In this document: one piece after another, positions 37,818 to 46,911 of the stretch | How the letters are laid out: each line of letters starts with the position of its first letter | How positions within the stretch are numbered: the stretch's first letter is position 1 | NCBI GenBank assembly: GCA_025350305.1 | Contig: JANXYC010000278.1 | Location: forward strand, 1-56,674 | Origin: Cyclobacteriaceae bacterium | GTDB taxonomy: Bacteria > Bacteroidota > Bacteroidia > Cytophagales > Cyclobacteriaceae | Reading direction: 5' to 3' | DNA length: 56,674 bases | Position numbers and translations under genes: made by a program | The notes under the pieces: generated by a model | What the model saw: only the letters and a program-made list of their open reading frames with translations | The model's database searches: none | What the model was told of the DNA's origin: nothing

Positions 37818-38420
37818 TTAATCCGAAGTAAAAGACGCATCATCAAAGTAAACGGTGCCTGTTGTATTGGGTAACATGAAAAGAAAAACCGTAAAACTGG
37901 TGATATCACTCCTTGCCTTCAGTGTTACCGTATAGTCTTTCCAGTCGAACGTGCCATTGATGGCAACGGATGTCTGAGTACTTTCAAGTTGTGCTTGCAC
38001 GGTGCCACTATATGCACCGATGGCAATCGCAGCCCCGTTCCCTGTTAGGTTTGCAGCTTTAATTTTGATCTTGAGAATCATATTCCTTCCGGGAGAAATG
38101 TGGACTACCTGAACCAATACGTTTTGCCCCCAATAGGCGAAGTCAGTGGGGTTTTGTGTAGTGGCGCTGATTTTGAGCGAATGTGTTGGAGAGAATGCTT
38201 GTTCCAGGGACCAATCAAATTGAAAAACATTGCCTGATTTAAGGACGGATTTCTCAAACCAATTTGAAGGTTGGCTTGATCCGGTTTCGATAGTGGGGTT
38301 ACTCAGGAATTCAACTGACGTACTAATCGGCTGAGGGTCGCTCTTTTTGCAACTCGAATTGAGAGAAATTGCGGCCAGTAGAAATGAAAGGAGAACCAGT
38401 TTGCGGGGTTTCATGGTCAT
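37818..38420 (-). CDS. Lipoprotein with carbohydrate-binding-like beta-sandwich
   Basis: Predicted lipoprotein of 200 residues from the ATG at 38420 (another ATG two codons later is possible). The frame is open to 38510 but the extra 30 residues precede a clear signal peptide, so the shorter form is chosen. After the lipobox (LNSSC) the protein is beta-rich. The pattern FLSNPTIETGSSQPSNWF at the start and YFDDASFTSD at the end resembles CBM4/9-like jelly-roll domains. The ligand is unknown. It is leftward, upstream of the polysaccharide locus, and may be part of it. Confidence 0.7.
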   Translation of the reverse strand: MTMKPRKLVLLSFLLAAISLNSSCKKSDPQPISTSVEFLSNPTIETGSSQPSNWFEKSVLKSGNVFQFDWSLEQAFSPTHSLKISATTQNPTDFAYWGQNVLVQVVHISPGRNMILKIKIKAANLTGNGAAIAIGAYSGTVQAQLESTQTSVAINGTFDWKDYTVTLKARSDITSFTVFLFMLPNTTGTVYFDDASFTSD

Positions 38421-38510
38421 ATTCACGATGAAAAAAAATATTTTAACTGAAACGGAACTTCCCAAAGGTAGAGAGGAAGCGTCTAAATAAGTCACACGAT
38501 ACTCAAACAT

Positions 38511-38694
38511 AATTTTTTATCTAAACGACACTAGCAGGCGTAAAGCCTTCCAAATCGTTGAGGCCATGGACTATTTCAAACTCGTTACCTGGGAAGCCAT
38601 TAGTGCCGCATTGGGTTCAATAACTCTTTTGTCTGGGGGATCATGGCAACTGGTTAATTGTTCATTAATTTTATAAAAAAGACCGTGTGAGGCT
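38511..38694 (+). other. 184-nt region with a short open frame, possible gene remnant
   Basis: A frame open from 38491 to a stop at 38676 contains an ATG at 38566 that would encode 36 residues (MDYFKLVTWEAISAALGSIT and on). I do not recognise it and found no ribosome-binding site. It may be a remnant or chance. The region should also contain the promoter of the first GH144 gene. Confidence 0.25.
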
Positions 38695-40065
38695 ATGAGA
38701 ATAAATCAAATTCTACTCCTACTCTTTATTTTGGTGAGCCCGGTTGGATGCCGGAATGAAAAAGTCCAAACGACCCAAAATGATGTCTTTCTCGATTCTT
38801 TGTCGAAGGACACGTTTCACTACTTCTGGGATTTGGCGAATCCTGAAAACGGATTGATCCCGGACCGGTGGCCCACTCCCGGTTTTTCGAGTATTGCATC
38901 CACAGGATTTGGATTGACATCCTATCTGATAGGAGTGGAGCGTGGGTACATCACGCGGGAGCAAGCGGCATTGCGGGTTCTGACAACACTGCGTTTTTTT
39001 TACCAGGCTCCAAAAGGGGACAGTGTAGCGGGCGTAACGGGCAATCATGGGTTCTTCTATCACTTTATCGATATGAACACAGGTTTGCGATTTCGGCAAG
39101 TAGAACTTTCTACCATTGATACAGGATTGCTTATCGCGGGAATACTTTCCTGCCAGACCTACTTTGATGAAGAAAATGAAACGGAAAATGAAATCCGGAC
39201 GTTGGCCGACAATCTTTACAAGGGCGTGGAATGGGATTGGGCGATGAACGGAAAAGAAACAATGAGTATGGGGTGGCATCCGGAAAGGGGATTTCTAAAT
39301 GCCTCCTGGCAAGGGTATAACGAAGGAATGATCCTCTATATAATGGGTTTGGCATCACCCACGCACCCGATTAATTCGGGGACCTGGACGGGATGGACAA
39401 AAACATACCAATGGGCAACCTACTATGATCAGAAACATGTGAATTTCGGTCCGCTCTTTGGGCATCAATATTCGCACATGTTCATTGACTACCGCGGGAT
39501 AAAAGATGCCTTCATGAATCAAAAGGGAATAGACTATTTTGAAAATTCAAGAAGGGCTACGTATGCCAACCGTCAATATTGTATTTCAAATCCTGGTGGG
39601 TGGATCGACTATGGAGCGAACATGTGGGGTCTTACAGCCTGTGATGGACCCGGCAACGAGTTTAATTCCAATCCGAATATATCGTATATGGGTTATAGCG
39701 CGCGCGGGGCGGCCCAATGGTACACCCAAGACGACGGCACCATTGCCCCCACAGCAGCGGGCGGATCCATCCCCTTTGCTCCGGAAATCTGCATTGCAGC
39801 CCTGAAGGAAATGAATAGGAAATTGGGTGACAAGCTGTATGGAAAGTATGGCTTTAAAGATGCTTTCAATTCGTCGATAATAAACAAAGACGGTACCAGG
39901 GGTTGGATCGACAATGACTACATTGGGATTGACCAGGGCCCCATTGTTATCCAGATTGAAAATTATAGAAACGGATTTGTCTGGGGGCTTATGAAAAAAA
40001 ATCCATATATAATTGACGGTTTAAAAAAGGCTGGATTCAAAGGTGGATGGATTGAAAAATATTGA
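38695..40065 (+). CDS. GH144-like glycoside hydrolase (glycoamylase-fold) lipoprotein
   Basis: Lipoprotein glycosidase of 456 residues with a signal peptide and lipobox (VSPVGC, Cys at about 19). The rest is one (alpha/alpha)6-barrel domain of the glycoamylase type (Pfam PF10091), now classed largely as GH144. Conserved segments are FHYFWDLANPENGL, STGFGLTSYLIGVERGYI, VELSTIDTGLLIAG, WGLTACDGPG and the closing IGIDQGPIVIQIENYRNGF. GH144 includes endo-beta-1,2-glucanases, founded on a Chitinophaga enzyme, so hydrolysis of beta-1,2-glucan is the best guess. It is the first gene of the locus and is followed 4 nt later by the receptor gene. Confidence 0.88.
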   Translation: MRINQILLLLFILVSPVGCRNEKVQTTQNDVFLDSLSKDTFHYFWDLANPENGLIPDRWPTPGFSSIASTGFGLTSYLIGVERGYITREQAALRVLTTLRFFYQAPKGDSVAGVTGNHGFFYHFIDMNTGLRFRQVELSTIDTGLLIAGILSCQTYFDEENETENEIRTLADNLYKGVEWDWAMNGKETMSMGWHPERGFLNASWQGYNEGMILYIMGLASPTHPINSGTWTGWTKTYQWATYYDQKHVNFGPLFGHQYSHMFIDYRGIKDAFMNQKGIDYFENSRRATYANRQYCISNPGGWIDYGANMWGLTACDGPGNEFNSNPNISYMGYSARGAAQWYTQDDGTIAPTAAGGSIPFAPEICIAALKEMNRKLGDKLYGKYGFKDAFNSSIINKDGTRGWIDNDYIGIDQGPIVIQIENYRNGFVWGLMKKNPYIIDGLKKAGFKGGWIEKY

Positions 40066-40069
40066 TGTG

Positions 40070-41980
40070 ATGAGCCGAACGTTGCTTGTCCTGCTGTTTT
40101 CATGCACGGCTGCTCCAGCGTTCAATCAGGTACTGACAATCGATGAGAATACGGACGAGAAAATCCTGTACCTGCACGAATTGGAATATCTGGTTGACTC
40201 GACGAATACGCTTGCCTTCCCCGAGATTTCAGGCTCATTATTCAGAGAAAAATTTGAGCGAAATGATTCGTATCAAAACAAGAACTTTCTTGTTAATGTT
40301 TCTTATTGGATAAGGATTCCTATTCATCACATTCCGGAAGCAAAAAAGGTCTGGCTCCTTGAATTTTACGACCAGACAATCGACTACATCGATGCATTTG
40401 TTCCGACGGAGGAAGGGGCCTATTCCCATCTGAAAATGGGGGATCATTATCCCTTTACGCAACGTACCTTTCTTCATAAGAATTTCGAAGTCCAACTGGA
40501 CATGCGCAAGGACACCACGGTGTCGTACTACTTCAGAGTAAGATCGCATGAATTTGCCGATATCCGAATAGCCTTCCGGTCGGAGAACAGGTTTATCTAC
40601 TATGCGCTAAATGAGTATTTCCTTTACGGAACATTTTACGGAATGATCTTCATCATTGCCTTGTACAACTTTCTGGTGTATCTGGCGATTCGTGAGATTA
40701 AGAATATCTATTACATTTTATACATCCTCAGTGTTGGTTTTTATGCATTGAGTCTTGACGGCATCGGCTTTCAATACCTCTGGCCCCATCATCCTGAATG
40801 GAATGACTATGCCATCGGGATATCGCTCTATTCGGTTATACTGTGGGCGTTGATTTTTACCAGGAGGTTTCTCAGCACCCGGGCAAAATCCCCGCATTTG
40901 GACAGAATGTTGAAGCTGATGATTGCTGCCCGTTCTGCTGTTTTTGTTTTCGAATTAATCTTTTATCCCGAATTTTTCACCTATCGAGTGATCGAAATCA
41001 TTCCACTCTCGCTTATTTTTTATACAGGCATAAAGGTCTGGATGAGGGGCTACCGGCCAGCTAGATTTTTTGTTATTGCTTATGGATTATTGCTTGCTGG
41101 TTTTTTGTTAAGGAGCCTTGTCTATTTTAATATTTTGTCTATTACAACTATTTCACACTATAGTCTTCATTTCAGTTTTGTAATTGAGATGCTCTTTCTG
41201 ACGTTCGCACTTGGTGACCGGATCAGAATTTTAAAGAACAACCGTGATCGGGCGTTGAAAAGAATAATTTATCAGAATGAGATTAATCTACAATTGAAAG
41301 ATAAGGTCAACCGTGAACTGGAAGAGAAAGTGGGGGAGCGCACTGTTGAGTTGAACGCCATGAATAGCGAACTGGCGGAGAGTAATCAAAAACTGATGGT
41401 GCAATCCGGTGAGATCAATCAGATAAATTCGCTTTTGGACCTTGACAACTGGAAGCTGAAGAATAAAGTAAAGGAAGTTCTCGAAGAGCGATTACACGAG
41501 ACGGCCATGAGGTATGATGAATTTAAAACGCTGTATGCGGATACACTCGCCTGCCACCGCTTCCTGGAGACATTGAAATGGGCGAATGGTTTTCATTGCA
41601 AGCGATGCGGTAACGAAAAATATTTCGCGGGGGCCCAGAAATTTGGAAGGCGCTGTACCCGTTGTGGATACAATGAGTCTATCACCTCCTATACGATATT
41701 TCACGGAATCAAATTTTCCATCGAGAAAGCATTTTATATTGCCTATGTGGCAGTCATTGGGAAAAAGGAAATTACCCTGGAGTGGCTCGCTTCAAAAGTT
41801 GACCTGAGGATAAACACCGTTTGGAGTTTCCGGCGAAAGGCCATCGAACGCATAAAAGAGCTCGAGGAAAATGGCAGAAGACCTACGGCTAATCGCTGGG
41901 AGGAGGTTGTACTATTTAGGGAGAATGAGACCAGGCCAGGACTTAAAAAGCCCAAGACGATGGGCCGGGACAAGGCTTGA
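40070..41980 (+). CDS. 7TMR-DISM receptor fused to an IS1595-transposase-like zinc ribbon
   Basis: Membrane receptor of 636 residues with an unusual domain order. A signal peptide (about 1-20) precedes an extracytoplasmic beta domain like 7TMR-DISMED2 (about 25-170), seven transmembrane helices (about 180-390) and a cytoplasmic coiled coil (about 395-490). The end is a four-cysteine zinc ribbon (C510, C513, C529, C532) followed by SYTIFHGIKFSIEKAFYIAY and a helical segment LEWLASKVDLRINTVWSF. That tail closely matches the N-terminal DNA-binding part of IS1595-family transposases but has no DDE nuclease. The start at 40070 follows the GH144 stop by 4 nt; an upstream in-frame ATG at 40043 overlaps that gene. 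It is the only regulator-like gene in the locus, placed directly before susC. Function is inferred. Confidence 0.85.
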   Translation: MSRTLLVLLFSCTAAPAFNQVLTIDENTDEKILYLHELEYLVDSTNTLAFPEISGSLFREKFERNDSYQNKNFLVNVSYWIRIPIHHIPEAKKVWLLEFYDQTIDYIDAFVPTEEGAYSHLKMGDHYPFTQRTFLHKNFEVQLDMRKDTTVSYYFRVRSHEFADIRIAFRSENRFIYYALNEYFLYGTFYGMIFIIALYNFLVYLAIREIKNIYYILYILSVGFYALSLDGIGFQYLWPHHPEWNDYAIGISLYSVILWALIFTRRFLSTRAKSPHLDRMLKLMIAARSAVFVFELIFYPEFFTYRVIEIIPLSLIFYTGIKVWMRGYRPARFFVIAYGLLLAGFLLRSLVYFNILSITTISHYSLHFSFVIEMLFLTFALGDRIRILKNNRDRALKRIIYQNEINLQLKDKVNRELEEKVGERTVELNAMNSELAESNQKLMVQSGEINQINSLLDLDNWKLKNKVKEVLEERLHETAMRYDEFKTLYADTLACHRFLETLKWANGFHCKRCGNEKYFAGAQKFGRRCTRCGYNESITSYTIFHGIKFSIEKAFYIAYVAVIGKKEITLEWLASKVDLRINTVWSFRRKAIERIKELEENGRRPTANRWEEVVLFRENETRPGLKKPKTMGRDKA

Positions 41981-42298
41981 TTGACTCCCTATTAAGATCG
42001 CGATTAATACTTTGTTTTTAATCAGCAAAGTTAAGCAAATGATTTCTTCAAAAATGCTGCACAACCGTTTGAATCAATGTTTTTAAAGCGCTAAAATAAC
42101 TTGTTTACAACCGGTATATTGCCCCCGTATTTCGTCGATTTAATCAAAAATATTCTCGTTTAAACTTGACTTAACTGTAAATTCAGGTAGGCATATAAGC
42201 ACTGGCCAGTATAGTGTCTAAATTTTTTCTTTCAGTATGAGTAAAGAATTGTTAATCAATGTCTTACCCAAGGGTGCAACTCAATTTAGAACAGGCTT
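41981..42298 (+). promoter_or_regulatory. 318-nt leader and probable regulatory region of susC
   Basis: No gene of normal size lies here. It contains a weak inverted repeat ACTTTG/CAAAGT (about 42009-42031), which may end the receptor transcript, and A+T-rich sequence expected of the susC promoter. TAAATTTT (42219-42226) is a one-mismatch -7 candidate without a clear -33. A short open frame of 26 codons begins at 42237 (MSKELLINVLPKGATQFRTG and on) and overlaps the susC start by 19 nt in another frame. It may be a leader peptide or chance. Confidence 0.4.
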
Positions 42299-45200
42299 AT
42301 GTATAAGACTTTACTGACCACTTGTTTTTTCCTTTTATTAACTGCTTTCGTGATGGCCCAAACCCGTACGATCAAAGGCAAAGTTACCTCAGCCGAAGAC
42401 AATCAGTCTCTTCCCGGTGTTAATGTGCTTGTCACGGGCACTACCAAAGGAACCGTCACAGATGTGGAAGGGGCTTATTCACTTGATTTGCAGACAGGCG
42501 AAACCGCCATTAGCTTTTCTTTCATTGGTTACAAAACACAAACTATTGAAGTAAGTGCCCGCACTACCATTGATGTTGTTCTTCAGGTTGATGCCGAAAT
42601 ACTGGATGAGGTGGTGGTTGTGGGGTATGGGGTTCAAAAAAAGAGCGACCTCACCGGTGCGATATCATCTGTTAAGGAATCGGATATTACCAGGATACCT
42701 TCTTTCAACGCGGCGCAATCGCTGCAAGGGAAAGTGGCGGGAGTTCAAGTATTTAATTCATCCGGACAACCTGGTGCTTTGCCGATTATACGGGTACGTG
42801 GTGTTGGAACATTCAATAATTCGTCACCAATCTATGTCGTTGACGGTGTGATATTGGATGATATCTCCTTTTTAAATGCCGCGGATATTCAGTCCATGGA
42901 AGTTTTGAAAGATGCATCGTCTACTGCCATTTTTGGATCGCGTGGTGCGAATGGCGTCATCATTGTGACTACGAAACTTGGAAAAGCAGGACAAGAGAAG
43001 ACGGTAGTCTCTGTGAGTAGTGAATACAGTGTTCAGCAAGTAGGGAAAACGATTGATCTGCTGAATGGTAAAGATTTTGGAGCAATCACCAATGAAATAC
43101 TGCCCAATACGTATAACAATCTGAGTGCATTGCCTAACACCGATTGGCAAAAGCTGATATTTCGAAATGCGCCTATCCAAAATTATCAGATATCCATCAG
43201 TGGCGCCTCACCCAAGTCCCAATTCTATTTTGGTGTGGGCTATTTCAATCAGCAAGGGATCATTCCTAAATCAAGTTATGAAAGGATTACCTTAAAGTTC
43301 AATAACACCTATACACTTTCCAAGAGTGTAAAACTTGGTAACAACATCACGCTAGCCCCTTTTCAACAACAAGTTGCTCCTGATGTGGTGTATTCCGCGT
43401 ATCGAGCCCAGCCATTGAGAGTTCCTTATTATAATGACGGCACATTTGGTGCAGTTCCAAATGTTGGTAACCCGTTGGCTCAGCTTGCTTATTCCAATAA
43501 CTTTAATAAAGGGCTACGGTTAGTAGGAAATGTTTTTGCCGACGTCACCTTCCTAAAAGATTTTCTTTTTCATTCCAGTTTTGGTGCGGACTTACAGTTT
43601 AACAAGAGCAACGACTTTACGCCGGCGTATACAGTTTTCAATCCTGATGGCACACCCAATCAGCAGCAAAACCTGCTGAGTTCCCTGGGGAAAGGATCTT
43701 CAAATTCGTCAACTTGGATTTGGGAAAACACCGTCACGTTTAATAAACAGATCGGAGACCACCGTATTAATATTCTCGGTGGATACACCATGCAGGAAAC
43801 TTCAAATGAATTTTTAAATATTCGTGGAAGTAATATCATACGCGATCTGCCAGAGTTGAGATATTTGAACAATCCGCTTTATTTTTATGACCCAACAAGT
43901 AATCCAGTTGTTAATAACTTGGCCAGTATCAATAATGGCGTCGATGCGAATCTGTACTATTCCTTGATCTCCTATTTGTTCCGCGTCAATTATACGTTAA
44001 AGGATAAGTACCTGTTTACGGCCTCCTTCAGAAGAGACGGTTCAACCAAATTTTCCAAGGCTAACCGTTTTGGAAACTTTCCCTCGGTTGCGGTTGGGTG
44101 GAATACCATGAATGAAAAATTTATGCAAGACGTCAAGTTCCTTACCAACCTTAAAGTGAGGGCAAGCTGGGGAGCCATTGGAAACGAGAAAATTAATTAT
44201 CTGAAACAGTATTCTCTCGTTACCGCAAACGGTGCAACGAGCCCGGTATTCGGGAAGGGTAACAACCTGAATTCGGGCGCCACCTTTGATGTGAGTGGCA
44301 ACCCAAACCTGATATGGGAAACAACCTATCAAACTGATATTGGCCTGGAGGTTGGTTTTTTAAACAATCGGCTAACGGGTGAATTTGATTATTTCAACAA
44401 GCAGACAAAAGACATTCTCGTGCCGTTGCGCACCCAGGGTTATTTTGGAAATGGGAACGGCGCACTGATTACGGTTAACGCAGGTACTGTACTGAACAGA
44501 GGCTTCGAGTTTAATGTTGCATGGCAGGATGAGGTCAAAGGCGTAAAATATAGAATTGCATTTTTAGGAAATACCCTGCACAATGAAGTGCTCGCTGTCG
44601 GCGGCACAAAAGGAATTGACTCAACGCTGGTAGGAGGTTTTCTGGGCAGTGGTCAGCCTGCGACGCTCAGCAGGGTAGGCCTTCCTATCGGCTCGTTTTA
44701 TGGATTTAAGACCAACGGTGTTTTCCAAAATGATGCGGAGCTTAAAGCATATCCACATGATTCAAATGCCGGTGTAGGTGATCTTCGGATTGTTGATGTT
44801 AACAAAGATGGAAAGATCACGGATGCCGACCGAACGTACATTGGCTCTCCGATTCCAACTTTTATTTATGGATTTAATTTTCAAGTTGGATGGAAGGGCA
44901 TTGAACTTACCACCGATTTCCAGGGCCAGTACGGAAACCAAATCTTAAATGGTAAAGAAATCGTCCGACCCGACCCGTACAATTTTGAAAAACATGTAAT
45001 CAACCGGTGGACAGGAGAGGGAACTTCTGCCACCGAGCCGCGCGCTTCTTTTGGTGGATATAACTATTCAATTTCTGACCGCTTTATCCAAAGCGGGGCG
45101 TATATTAGACTCCGGAGTTTAACATTGGCGTACTCGTTGCCAACTGCATGGCTTCAGAAAGTGACACTAAAGAATGTGAAGATTTACGTCCGAGGCACCA

Positions 45201-45334
45201 ATTTATTTACAAAATCAAGTTTTACGGGGTATTCACCGGATTTTGGAAGCGGTGACGTATTGTCAAACAATATCGACAACGGTACCTACCCCGTGGCTAA
45301 AGTATATTCTGTTGGACTCAATGTCACTTTTTAA
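42299..45334 (+). CDS. susC: SusC/RagA family TonB-dependent outer membrane transporter
   Basis: SusC-type glycan importer of 1011 residues. The signal peptide ends near FVMAQ. A carboxypeptidase-regulatory-like domain (about 22-105, RTIKGKVTSAEDNQSLPGVN) precedes the plug domain (VVGYGVQKKSDLTGAISSV, then VRGVGTFNNSSPIYVVDGV) and a 22-strand barrel ending with VAKVYSVGLNVTF, whose terminal aromatic is the barrel-assembly signal. It forms a complex with the SusD protein encoded 9 nt downstream and imports oligosaccharides across the outer membrane. There is no N-terminal extension for a FecR-type sigma regulator, which fits the unusual receptor upstream. Confidence 0.97.
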   Translation: MYKTLLTTCFFLLLTAFVMAQTRTIKGKVTSAEDNQSLPGVNVLVTGTTKGTVTDVEGAYSLDLQTGETAISFSFIGYKTQTIEVSARTTIDVVLQVDAEILDEVVVVGYGVQKKSDLTGAISSVKESDITRIPSFNAAQSLQGKVAGVQVFNSSGQPGALPIIRVRGVGTFNNSSPIYVVDGVILDDISFLNAADIQSMEVLKDASSTAIFGSRGANGVIIVTTKLGKAGQEKTVVSVSSEYSVQQVGKTIDLLNGKDFGAITNEILPNTYNNLSALPNTDWQKLIFRNAPIQNYQISISGASPKSQFYFGVGYFNQQGIIPKSSYERITLKFNNTYTLSKSVKLGNNITLAPFQQQVAPDVVYSAYRAQPLRVPYYNDGTFGAVPNVGNPLAQLAYSNNFNKGLRLVGNVFADVTFLKDFLFHSSFGADLQFNKSNDFTPAYTVFNPDGTPNQQQNLLSSLGKGSSNSSTWIWENTVTFNKQIGDHRINILGGYTMQETSNEFLNIRGSNIIRDLPELRYLNNPLYFYDPTSNPVVNNLASINNGVDANLYYSLISYLFRVNYTLKDKYLFTASFRRDGSTKFSKANRFGNFPSVAVGWNTMNEKFMQDVKFLTNLKVRASWGAIGNEKINYLKQYSLVTANGATSPVFGKGNNLNSGATFDVSGNPNLIWETTYQTDIGLEVGFLNNRLTGEFDYFNKQTKDILVPLRTQGYFGNGNGALITVNAGTVLNRGFEFNVAWQDEVKGVKYRIAFLGNTLHNEVLAVGGTKGIDSTLVGGFLGSGQPATLSRVGLPIGSFYGFKTNGVFQNDAELKAYPHDSNAGVGDLRIVDVNKDGKITDADRTYIGSPIPTFIYGFNFQVGWKGIELTTDFQGQYGNQILNGKEIVRPDPYNFEKHVINRWTGEGTSATEPRASFGGYNYSISDRFIQSGAYIRLRSLTLAYSLPTAWLQKVTLKNVKIYVRGTNLFTKSSFTGYSPDFGSGDVLSNNIDNGTYPVAKVYSVGLNVTF

Positions 45335-45343
45335 TTTTTCCAT

Positions 45344-46846
45344 ATGAGAAATTTTAGAAAAAATACATTCAAGAACACAAGTCGGTTCGTTCTGCTAGCT
45401 TTATTTATTTCCGTTGGGTGCCAGGACTTTCTTGATAAGAAACCACAGGGACAATTATTGCAAGCATCGTTTCCGGTTTCTGCAAGTGACGCGCTCCTCG
45501 TCGACAACGCAGCATATGCCTCCCTCCGGAATTGGTACTTTCATTCAGGTGGGTATCCTATTTTGGATATCATGTCCGATGATGCCCGCAAGGGGAGTAG
45601 CCCGGCGGATCAACTAAACACAATTGGTCCTTACGACAATTTCACCATCAACACCAAGCAAGACGGGCTGGACCGCTGGTGGAGTGCAGCCTACCAAAGT
45701 ATCAGGAGTGCCAATGTGGTGATCAAGTATGTTCCCACAATTACCATGAGTGACTCGATGAAGAATCAGTATTTGGCAGAGGCGAAGTTCTTGAGAGGCC
45801 TTGTTTATTTTGATTTGGTGAGGGCCTGGGGTGGCATACCGCTGGTAACGACTCCAGATCCGCCTCTGGGATTGGGTAATGCTACAGCCGATGAAATTTA
45901 TGCCCAGATAATTGAGGATCTGAATTTTGCGGTTGCGCACCTCCCTAAGCAAAGTGCTTATTCTCCCAGCAATCTGGGCCGTGCTACTCAAGGGGCAGCC
46001 AATGCGTACCTCGCCAAAGCCTACCTTTTCAGGAAAGATTATGTCAATGCCGAGAAGTATGCGCTGGAGGTAATTAATTCCGGACAATATTCCCTGGAAC
46101 CAAATTTTAATAATGCGAATGGACTGGCTGGCAACTTTGGAGTAGAATCCATTTTTGAAATTGGGGCTCTTCCAAATGATGGTAATGAAAATGGCGGTGA
46201 CCAGTACGCGAACACGCAAGGGATAAGAGGTTCACCAAATCGTGGCTGGGGCTTCAACCGTCCCTCCATCAACCTAATAGATTCTTTCGAACCAAATGAT
46301 CCCCGCAAAGATGCGACTGTAATATTTCTCGGAGAAGTACTCGATGGCGTTCCAACAGTGGGCGATGCAACATGTCCGGATACAACCAAAGTGAACGGTG
46401 TCATCATCGAGATAGAATGTTACAACCAAAAGATCTGGGTGCCCGGAAATAGTATAAGTTCCGAATGGGGACATCACCGTCGTCTGATGCGGTACGCCGA
46501 TGTTTTGTTGATGGAGGCAGAGGCATCAAATCAAAATGAAAAGACTGCGCAGGCCTTGATTTATCTGAATAAGATCCGGCTACGTGCACGCGGGGGAAAC
46601 TTGGCAATACTCCCGGACATTACGGAAACCAATCAAGGGTTACTACGGGACATAATTTTGAATGAACGAAGACACGAATTGGCAATGGAAGGTCACCGGT
46701 TTTGGGATTTAGTGCGAACCGGTAAGGCCGCGGAAGTATTAAGTCCGTTGGGTTATACGAGCAGGTATGACCTGCTACCGATACCTCAGACCCAGCTTGA
46801 TCTTTCACAAGGGCGCTTAAAGCAAAATACAGGATGGAATAATTAG
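45344..46846 (+). CDS. susD: RagB/SusD family surface lipoprotein
   Basis: SusD-like glycan-binding lipoprotein of 500 residues. The signal peptide ends in a lipobox (SVGC) followed by QDFLDKKPQGQ, typical of the family. Segments NQYLAEAKFLRGLVYFDLVR, WGGIPLVTT and AYLAKAYLFRKDYVNAEKYA (TPR-like helices) and the C-terminal NERRHELAMEGHRFWDLVRTG are diagnostic. It covers the extracellular face of the SusC pore and binds the substrate. Exact ligand is unknown; the neighbouring GH144 and GH3 genes suggest a beta-glucan. Confidence 0.97.
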   Translation: MRNFRKNTFKNTSRFVLLALFISVGCQDFLDKKPQGQLLQASFPVSASDALLVDNAAYASLRNWYFHSGGYPILDIMSDDARKGSSPADQLNTIGPYDNFTINTKQDGLDRWWSAAYQSIRSANVVIKYVPTITMSDSMKNQYLAEAKFLRGLVYFDLVRAWGGIPLVTTPDPPLGLGNATADEIYAQIIEDLNFAVAHLPKQSAYSPSNLGRATQGAANAYLAKAYLFRKDYVNAEKYALEVINSGQYSLEPNFNNANGLAGNFGVESIFEIGALPNDGNENGGDQYANTQGIRGSPNRGWGFNRPSINLIDSFEPNDPRKDATVIFLGEVLDGVPTVGDATCPDTTKVNGVIIEIECYNQKIWVPGNSISSEWGHHRRLMRYADVLLMEAEASNQNEKTAQALIYLNKIRLRARGGNLAILPDITETNQGLLRDIILNERRHELAMEGHRFWDLVRTGKAAEVLSPLGYTSRYDLLPIPQTQLDLSQGRLKQNTGWNN

Positions 46847-46911
46847 AATAATTAATTAAGTAGATAGAACAACAGTAACTTTTTAAACCAAATAAACTCA
46901 ATCAATCAATT

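Noticed and set aside
45614-46219. Antisense open frame of 201 codons within susD
   Set aside because: susD is unambiguous on the other strand and the antisense product is composition-driven.
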